A stretch of DNA of 64,000 bases from Delphinus delphis (taxonomy: Eukaryota > Chordata > Mammalia > Artiodactyla > Delphinidae): assembly GCF_949987515.2 (NCBI RefSeq), contig NC_082683.1, positions 128,302,582-128,366,581 on the forward strand. Direction: 5' to 3'. This document shows positions 57,561-64,000 of the stretch, one piece after another. The notes below the pieces were generated by a model. That model searched no databases. It saw only the letters and a list, made by a program, of their open reading frames with translations, and was not told the DNA's origin. Numbering within the stretch: position 1 is the stretch's first letter; every line of letters begins with the position of its first letter. The position numbers were made by a program, and so were the translations under genes.

Positions 57561-57919
57561 GTCTAACCGTATGTCTTATGTTCTTTCCACATGCAAAGAG
57601 ACTTCTTAGAACTGTATCTTATATAATGGTGCTCAAAATGAGCCTCATCCCATTAATTTGCAGTGTTTCCTTAGCTCCTGGCATTTCAGTGTGAGTCTCA
57701 CTTTGCCTATTACCAATACTCTGCATTATATTTATTGTTATATTATATATAACATATGTATACATTGATGTAATTCTATAGATAGAGGTCACAGATTTTC
57801 AGTGTTGAGACTTTCTCTTAGATTCTTCTTTTGTTTCTTCTCTCTACTGTGTTCCATCTGAATTGCCCTTATTGTCCCTCTACCAGCAAATAGCATCCTG
57901 GTATTAATAAGGTGAGAAT

Positions 57920-58060
57920 GAAAGAGATTGAGCTTCGGGTCAGAAAGTCTGGGTTGAGTTCAGCCTCTGCCGCTCAACTAGCTGTATGTGGGCCCTTAAG
58001 TAAGTGACATGAATATCTTGAGATTCAGTTGTCTCCTCTGTAAAATAAGGATGCCAATTC
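57920..58060 (+). mobile_element. MIR SINE
   Basis: CTGGGTTGAGTTCAGCCTCT, GCCGCTCAACTAGCTGTATG and TCTCCTCTGTAAAATAAGG are in MIR order. Confidence 0.8.
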
Positions 58061-59754
58061 CTTTTCCTATGATTTTTTTGGAATGTTGTTAACGGCAAAT
58101 GGAGTGAGGCTACTTTGTGACTTGGAAAATCGCTCCTGACGGTTAGTCAGTGGAATTGTCATATCCCTCAGCAACTTTCTTGATAAAGTCACTGTGAAAA
58201 AAATCCTTACAAAATCGATTATTCATAATCCTACTATATTTTGTATGAATCCCATCACACATAAAACTACTAATGAGGAACAACATGTAGGTAAATCTCA
58301 TTCTGAGGTATAAAAATGAAATAATATCTTACATTTTCATAGCCTTTAAAACATTTTCTCACATGCCTCTTGCTTTTATTGTTTTTAAAAAATATATGAC
58401 ATAATACACATAAAAGCAGTTGGCATGTGTCAGGTTCTCTATAAAAGTTATTTGAATATATCGAATATAGTCTGTGCTCACTATGTTCACAGCCTAGTGT
58501 GATCCATCTTGATGCCTATTTTTTAAATCCTGAAATACAATGAAATAGAGTGATGTGTACACTTTTGACTGGTGAGATATAACACTTTAAGCTCTTTGCT
58601 ATCCTTATCTATAGCTAAAACCCTCTGCTTAACTCAGGGTTGCCTCAAGAGATGTGAGCCACTAAGGAAATCCACCTTCTCTGGCTGCTCATCACAGAAG
58701 GGATAGAACCTCTTGGTTCTTCTGTCGTAGCCCTGGCTTTCTGTGGGTGAACCACTTCAAAGACTGTGAGCTAGTAAGAAGCACCCTTGACGTTATCGAA
58801 TTCTGAAAGTGTCCGCACATGTAAGACACCGTAGGCAAGACAGGAACCTTTGCAAAGGAGACTGGAGAGTTGGAGAGGCATCACTGGTGTCTCAAAAGTT
58901 TCTCTGGGCAAAGGATCTTCTAGTTTCACTTGGTTTAGGTCTCAGTTTTCTCACACACCCCACCCTAGCAGCAGCACGCCTGCACTACTTCCAGTCTGTG
59001 GAAGGGAACTTGGTACACATTTTCTGGAAGGGAAGTTTCTATAAGTTGTTCCTGATTGGAAGAGAAGGCAGGTGGAAGATTCAGGAAGCTACAAAGGTCT
59101 CTGGCCTTAAGTAAATGAACTAAGATTCTAGACCTTCGTAACAGATTAAAGACTGCAGCTTGAAGAAACTGGGGATTCCTATAACATGCAATGCATCTTT
59201 TTCTCCTCACCCTGTGTCTTCATTGAGAAGAGAAAACAGCCTTGGCTCAGATGGTGAGAAAGAGACACGAAGGTGTTAAACGAACTCTAAAGTGTGAGCT
59301 ACAAGGGAAGACAGCTCAAACCTCAGCATCCTCTTTGCATCATTTGGTGGGTTGTGTTCTGGCTTCTAAGAAATTCCGGAGGCTTCTGCAGGGGTCTGGG
59401 AGGGTGGCAAAGAGAAGAACACCAGGCAGGGGCTGAGGTGGTTGATACTTCCTTTAGGATGGCAAATTGGCTCTTTCCTACTTTCCAGAAGAACACGGAA
59501 AGACTGCTCTGCTCTGGGAAGGAAGCGGGAGTACAGTCAGTGGCCAGGTAGCTGGAAAAACATTTGATGAGGAGATGAATATGTTTTTTTCTGCTCTACA
59601 GCCAAGTCCACACTGTCATACCTTATGGCTCACAAGGTGGATGCCCATCTTGGGTAAGAATACCCAACTTTTTATTTAAAAATAATGGGGTGCTTGTCAC
59701 AGGACTTATTCTTGCCCTAAGCCAAACCATGAAGTATATAAATAGCCATAGTAG
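58061..59754. other. Intergenic sequence, no gene recognised
   Basis: Several overlapping frames between 58809 and 59679 are open on both strands but show no domain, and no splice pattern links them. Confidence 0.5.
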
Positions 59755-59945
59755 TTATAATTTATTGACTCCTTTTTGTGAGGATTATGCAAAGCACCCA
59801 ACATTTATGTTTACTAATCCCCACAACAGCTCCACAAGTCCATTTTGAAAGTGACCAAAAACTGATTTAGTTTCAGAGAGGTTAAGTCACTTTCCCAAAG
59901 TCACAGGGTAACAGAGCCAGGATTCAAGACCAAGCTTTTACGATC
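59755..59945 (-). mobile_element. MIR SINE
   Basis: CTAATCCCCACAACAGCTCC, GAGAGGTTAAGTCACTTTC, AGTCACAGGGTAACAGAGCC and AGGATTCAAGACC are antisense MIR. Confidence 0.8.
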
Positions 59946-59999
59946 CAAGGACTCTTACCTAAAGCAAAGTCACACTACCCCATTATAATACCCATACCC

Positions 60000-60310
60000 T
60001 TCATTCATTCAACAAACATTTATTAAGCACCTACTAGGTGCCAAGCATTGTTTAGGGGATAGAGTGGTGAACACGACAGACAAGTTCCTTGCTTCTTTTA
60101 AACTTACATCCTAATTGGGGGTGTGGGTGGTGGAGAAAATAAACAGACAAGCAAACAAATAAATACATAAATTATCAGATAAGCACCATGTAGAGAATTA
60201 AAATAAGGTGATAAGGTAAAGAGAGCCTAGAAAACTACATCAGAGGGAAGGCCTTTCTGAGGAGGTACCATTTAAAGTAACAAGAGCCAGGAATGCAGAG
60301 ATTAAGCTAA
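60000..60310 (+). repeat. Ancient dispersed repeat (unassigned family), copy
   Basis: TTCATTCATTCAACAAACATT, AAGCACCTACTAGGTGCCAA, ATAAACAGACAAGCAAACAA and GGCCTTTCTGAGGAGGTACC. A young SINE was inserted at its right side. Confidence 0.6.
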
Positions 60311-60335
60311 AGGCATTGCAAGCAGAGGCAACAAC

Positions 60336-60545
60336 TTTTTTTTTTTTTTTTTTGCGGTACGCGGGCCTCTCACTGCTGTGGCCTCTCCCGTTGCGGAGCA
60401 CAGGCTCCGGACGCGCAGGCTCAGCGGCCATGGCTCACGGGCCCAGCCGCCCCGCGGCATGTGGGATCTTCCCGGACCGGGGCACAAACCCGTGTCCCCT
60501 GCATCAGCAGGTGGACTCTCAACCACTGCGCCACCAGGGAAGCCC
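60336..60545 (-). mobile_element. CHR-type SINE
   Basis: This is a full-length minus-strand copy close to the consensus. Target duplication (A)CAACAACTTTTT lies on both sides (about 60329 and 60549). Confidence 0.93.
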
Positions 60546-61640
60546 CGACAACAACTTTTTATGGCTTGCTTATGGTATTTGGAAACCATAATGCACCTAG
60601 CAATATGCTGAGCTTTCTTAAGAGCTTAAATGCCAGTAGGTCCACTAGTCACTGTGACGACTGTCAACCTAAATAAAGAGGTAAACTGAGGCAAGCTCAA
60701 GTTACCAGAAATCGGGTTTATTTGAGAATAGTGGAGGAATTGCTATTCAGGAAACACGTGCTGTAGTAAGTTACAGGCAAGTCTGACGAGGGTTTGGGGT
60801 GGGCTGTATTTATGAGCAAGGAGTGCAAAGAGGAGGAAGTTCAGGCAGAGTCCAAGCAATACGTTTTTTGGCTTGAGGATGGAGAGAGATTCTCGGCAGA
60901 TGTTCACTGGTCAGGAGACAAGACTCAGTCTTCCATAAACCAGGCATTTAGAGGAAATCAGTCTCTCGGTTCTTAAGTTCCATTCCTTTGAGGGCGCATA
61001 GGTGAGGTTCTTCATTGCATACCCTCCAGTTCCATTTTAGATTGAAATCCTTTCACACCACCAAATATAGCCCCCAGACATTTCCAGACTTCCCTCTGTG
61101 GTGGCTCCTTCCTCCCTGCTTGTTGAAAACCAGCATCAAAAGCAATGGCTCTAAAATAGGAATGAGCTTGGCATGTAGCAGGAATAGCATGAAAGACCAC
61201 AGGGCTGGAGTCTGGGGACAGCAAGAGATAATGCTAGAGAGATTAATAGAGACTCAGATCACATACGGCTTTCTAAACTGCAGTGAGGGCTTTAGATTTT
61301 ATTGTTAGTTCTAGTGGAAGCCACTGAAAAGCATAGTAGAAGGAGAATTGGAGAGAAGTGGAAAATTTTGATCTATTACTTTTGGTAGTGGAATTTTCAG
61401 GTCTGTTGATTGGGTGTTGGGTGCATGGAAAAGAGATGAATCAAGGACTACACCTACTATTTTCTACTCTGTTTCCTTTACAGCACCTATTGTAATGATT
61501 TCCTAGACATTTTTTCCTTTGTGTATTTTTCCAATTAGATCCATGTCTGCTTTTCTTCTGGCACTCAATAAAAGTGTGTTGAGAAAATGATTGAATAGAA
61601 CAATATGAATATCTCTTCCTCCATACATACAGACCTACCT
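60546..61640. other. Intergenic sequence, no gene recognised
   Basis: A tail of the old dispersed repeat is recognisable near 61270-61440 (GGGCTTTAGATTTTATTG). No exon supported. Confidence 0.5.
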
Positions 61641-62037
61641 CTTTCTTTTTAATGGCTGGGCACATAGACCATCAGCACATCTTCAGTCATGTCTCTACGA
61701 AGGAACATTTAATTTGTTCCCCAAGTTTTGCTGTTTCAAAAAAAAAATGCTATAATGACTATGTTTATATACATGTTTGTGTATTTCTGCTAGTATTTCT
61801 CTAGGATAGAAAAATAGAATTGGAAGGTCTAGGCATAAGCTATATATTATGACTTTCAATGAGTATTATCAAATTGCTCTGTGAAAAATTGTACTGATTT
61901 TCACTCCTACCCACACCAGGTGAGAGTGCCTTTTCTCTATACTATAAGCCCTGTTTATATGATCATTTGTAAAAATTTTTACAACACCAGCAGGCAAAAA
62001 ACGGTCTCCATAATTTGCATTAAAATATTTTTGAAGG

Positions 62038-62232
62038 GGGCTTCCCTGGTGGCGCCGTGGTTGAGAGTCCGCCTGCCGAGGCAGGGTACATGGGTTCGTG
62101 CCCCGGTCCGGGAGGATCCCACATACCGCGGAGCGGCTGGGCCCGTGAGCCACGGCTGCTGAGCCTGTGCGTCCGGAGCCTGTGCTCCGCAACGGGAGAG
62201 GCCACAGCAGTGAGAGGCCCGTGTACCGCAAA
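62038..62232 (+). mobile_element. CHR-type SINE, only plus-strand copy
   Basis: It starts GGGCTTCCCTGGTGGCGC and ends GTGTACCGCAAATAAAAAAA; the tail has turned into an AT microsatellite (62242-62262). Target duplication ATTTTTGAAGG is at 62027 and, with a slight T expansion, at 62263. Confidence 0.93.
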
Positions 62233-62497
62233 TAAAAAAAAAATATATATATATATATATATTTTTTTGAAGGTGAAACTCTTTTATTTTTGGTTTTATT
62301 TACTGCCATTTGTAGTTCTTCAGTGAATTACCTCATATAATTTACTCTTAAAAATTAAGCTGCTGTCTTTTTATTACTGGTTTATAGCAGCTCTTTATGT
62401 GGTATGAATGTAACTCTTTGTCAGTTACATGTATTACAAAGATCTCTTCCCATTGTGTCATCTGTCTGTTAACTTTTTCCATGCAGAAATATTTAAC

Positions 62498-62714
62498 TTT
62501 TTTTTTTTTTTTTTTTTTTTTTGTGGTACGTGGGCCTCTCACTGTTGTGGCCTCTCCCATTGCGGAGCACAGGCTCCGGACGCGCAGGCTCAGCGGCCAT
62601 GACTCACGGGCCCAGCCGCTCCACGGCATGTGGTATCTTCCCAGACCGGGGCACGAACCCGTGTCCCCTGCATCGGCAGGCGGACTCTCAACCACTGCAC
62701 CACCAGGGAAGCCC
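62498..62714 (-). mobile_element. CHR-type SINE
   Basis: A minus-strand copy with a 24-base poly-T. Flanking repeats AATATTTAACTTTT and AACATTTAATTTTT are diverged target duplications. Confidence 0.92.
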
Positions 62715-62880
62715 AAAAACATTTAATTTTTAAAAGCAAATCTATTGTTTCCTGTATAGCTCTTGTCACACTTGGACTTCCCTCACCCTATGCTTATAGG
62801 TATATATTTCTCTATTTTCTTAGAATATAAAACTTTCATTGTGCTTTAGCTCCACAATGTATTTAAAAATCTACTTTTAT

Positions 62881-63360
62881 ATAGTGTGAGATAAGTAGTA
62901 AACAACTTTTTCAAAATAGATAGTGGATAACATAAGCAACACCATCTTTTAATTTCACACTTATTTGAAAGGACAGCACAATCTTAGACAAAGCTCCCTT
63001 TATGCTTGGGTTTGTTTCTGTTAAAAAAAAAATAAAAAGGAAGGAAAAAGAATCAATAGGCCCAAGGTGGAACCACTTGTCCCCAGAACAGCAAACTAAG
63101 ACTTAATTGCAGTTTCCACTTCTCCCAGGAGTGGAATTTCTGGAAATTTTTGGTCAGTACTAGTGAGGTAACCTTGCCTGAAACTTTCTTTTCGTTTGCT
63201 AATAACCTCCTTGTACTGCTCTGTTTCTGTAAAAGCCTTCCATTTCGTACAGCTTCTTGGAAAATCCTTCTGTTTATTAGATGGTATGCTGCCCAATTCA
63301 TGAGTTGTTGAATAAAGCTAATTAGAAAGCAAATGTACTCAGTTGAATTTTATTTTTTAA
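62881..63360. other. Intergenic sequence, no gene recognised
   Basis: Minus-strand frames 63053-63301 and 63096-63296 overlap in different frames and have no recognisable domain. Confidence 0.45.
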
Positions 63361-63650
63361 CAGTTCTAAACTCTCTCTTCTGTTCCTTTGATCTTCTTCT
63401 CTGTTACTGGACTAGTCACTGTATTTTAATAACTGCATCTTTATGATCTTTTGTTTTGACACTTTATATATATATATATATACACTCTTCGTATAGAGTT
63501 TATAATCAACTCCTCCAATGCCTCTCCCCCCACCCACTTCCCTGCCAAATCCTACTGGACTTTTGATTGGAATTACATAAAATTTATTATAATTTATTTT
63601 TTGGGGGAATATGACTGCTTTACACTATGAAGTGTACCCTTCTAGGAAAA
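63361..63650 (-). mobile_element. Diverged L1 ORF2 fragment
   Basis: TAATAACTGCATCTTTATGATC and TTGATTGGAATTACATAAAA match antisense ORF2 of old L1s. A (TA)n run at 63465-63482 lies inside. Confidence 0.6.
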
Positions 63651-63659
63651 TATGCTGAC

Positions 63660-63840
63660 CTCTATGGCAGGCAATTTACAAATTAGTTTCTTTTTCTCCT
63701 CATACCAACCTATGAGGTGGATATTTATTACCTCTTTTTATAGATGAAGAAACTAAGTGTTAGGTTAATTTACTTGTCCACGTTCATATAGGCAGAGAGT
63801 GGGTAAAATGAGTATTAAAGCCTAGGTCGATAGACCAACA
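63660..63840 (-). mobile_element. MIR SINE
   Basis: CCAACCTATGAGGTGGATAT, TTTTTATAGATGAAGAAACT and GGCAGAGAGTGGG follow antisense MIR order. Confidence 0.7.
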
Positions 63841-64000
63841 GGTTTCCAAAATTGGTTTTCTTTCCACTCTAATATTGGTCTCCAGTGTCAGACCAGGAAA
63901 GAGATGCTGAAGGCCTGAATTAGAGTAATAACAGTGGAGGAGATGATAAGAAGCCTGACTTGAGAGATGTTTAGGGCTCAGTGATTTATTGGATTTGGGG
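63841..64000. other. Right edge, old-repeat tail
   Basis: GATTTATTGGATTTGGGG at the edge resembles the end of the dispersed repeat at 56090-56780. No gene. Confidence 0.35.

Larger units (their letters stand above)
61641..62880 (-). mobile_element. Old L1M/HAL1-like fragment, split by two SINEs
   Basis: The antisense 3'UTR-type text (ATTATCAAATTGCTCTGTGA, CACTCCTACCCACACCAGG) continues across the SINEs at 62038 and 62522, with CTTTGTCAGTTACATGTATT and CTGTTAACTTTTTCCATGC. Confidence 0.65.

Noticed and set aside
58809..59551. Cluster of frames of 60-100 codons on both strands as a possible gene
   Set aside because: No consistent frame, no recognisable domain, no linked splice sites; compatible with chance in moderately GC-rich sequence.
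63053..63301. 82- and 66-codon minus-strand frames with plausible peptide composition
   Set aside because: They overlap in two frames with no start context or homology that I recognise; a retrocopy is possible but unsupported.

Overview
This is mammalian nuclear DNA, almost certainly from a cetacean. The evidence is nine copies of tRNA-derived SINEs of the cetacean CHR type, whose 5' end reads GGGCTTCCCTGGTGGCG, together with artiodactyl/cetacean-type LINE-1 (L1) 3' ends. These sit on a background of old mammalian repeats (MIR, L2, L1M, MaLR/ERVL LTRs, hAT elements). Nothing prokaryotic, viral or plasmid-like is present, and I found no CRISPR array and no defence or biosynthetic system.

The only protein-coding gene I can support is FASLG (Fas ligand, CD95L, TNFSF6), on the + strand with four coding exons: 43418-43708, 44285-44330, 48563-48619 and 49840-50234. 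All junctions are GT/AG and the phases agree (0, 1, 1). The predicted protein is 262 aa, 19 shorter than the human protein, and the whole difference lies in a contracted cytoplasmic proline-rich segment. A proximal promoter with recognisable Egr/Sp/NFAT-like elements and a TATA-like box precedes exon 1. A 3'UTR of about 0.8 kb with a GT tract ends near an ATTAAA at 51000, and a SINE lies just beyond.

Layout. 1-8590: a tandem array of a 3527-bp unit, each unit an L1 3' half plus a linker of about 360 bp; it enters from the left edge. 8617-9677: an older L1 tail. 9680-11515: no gene. 11518-12201: three tandem SINEs separated by four copies of the same short direct repeat. 12230-18500: mostly unique sequence plus an old LTR and L2/MIR. 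18529-19742: two L1 insertions, one with a 5' inversion. 19743-28920: unique sequence, MIRs, one SINE, a CA microsatellite. 28921-34230: old minus-strand L1 with a younger L1 nested inside. 34231-37700: unique sequence and old repeats. 37700-40790: a very old L1M interrupted by a repeat that is itself interrupted by a MaLR LTR. 41240-51020: FASLG and its upstream region. 51020-64000: intergenic, with SINEs, MIRs, a hAT element and L1M/HAL-like remnants.

The main points for follow-up are the near-identical L1 tandem amplification, the SINE array sharing its direct repeats, the polyproline contraction of cetacean FasL, and several cleanly datable nested insertions.
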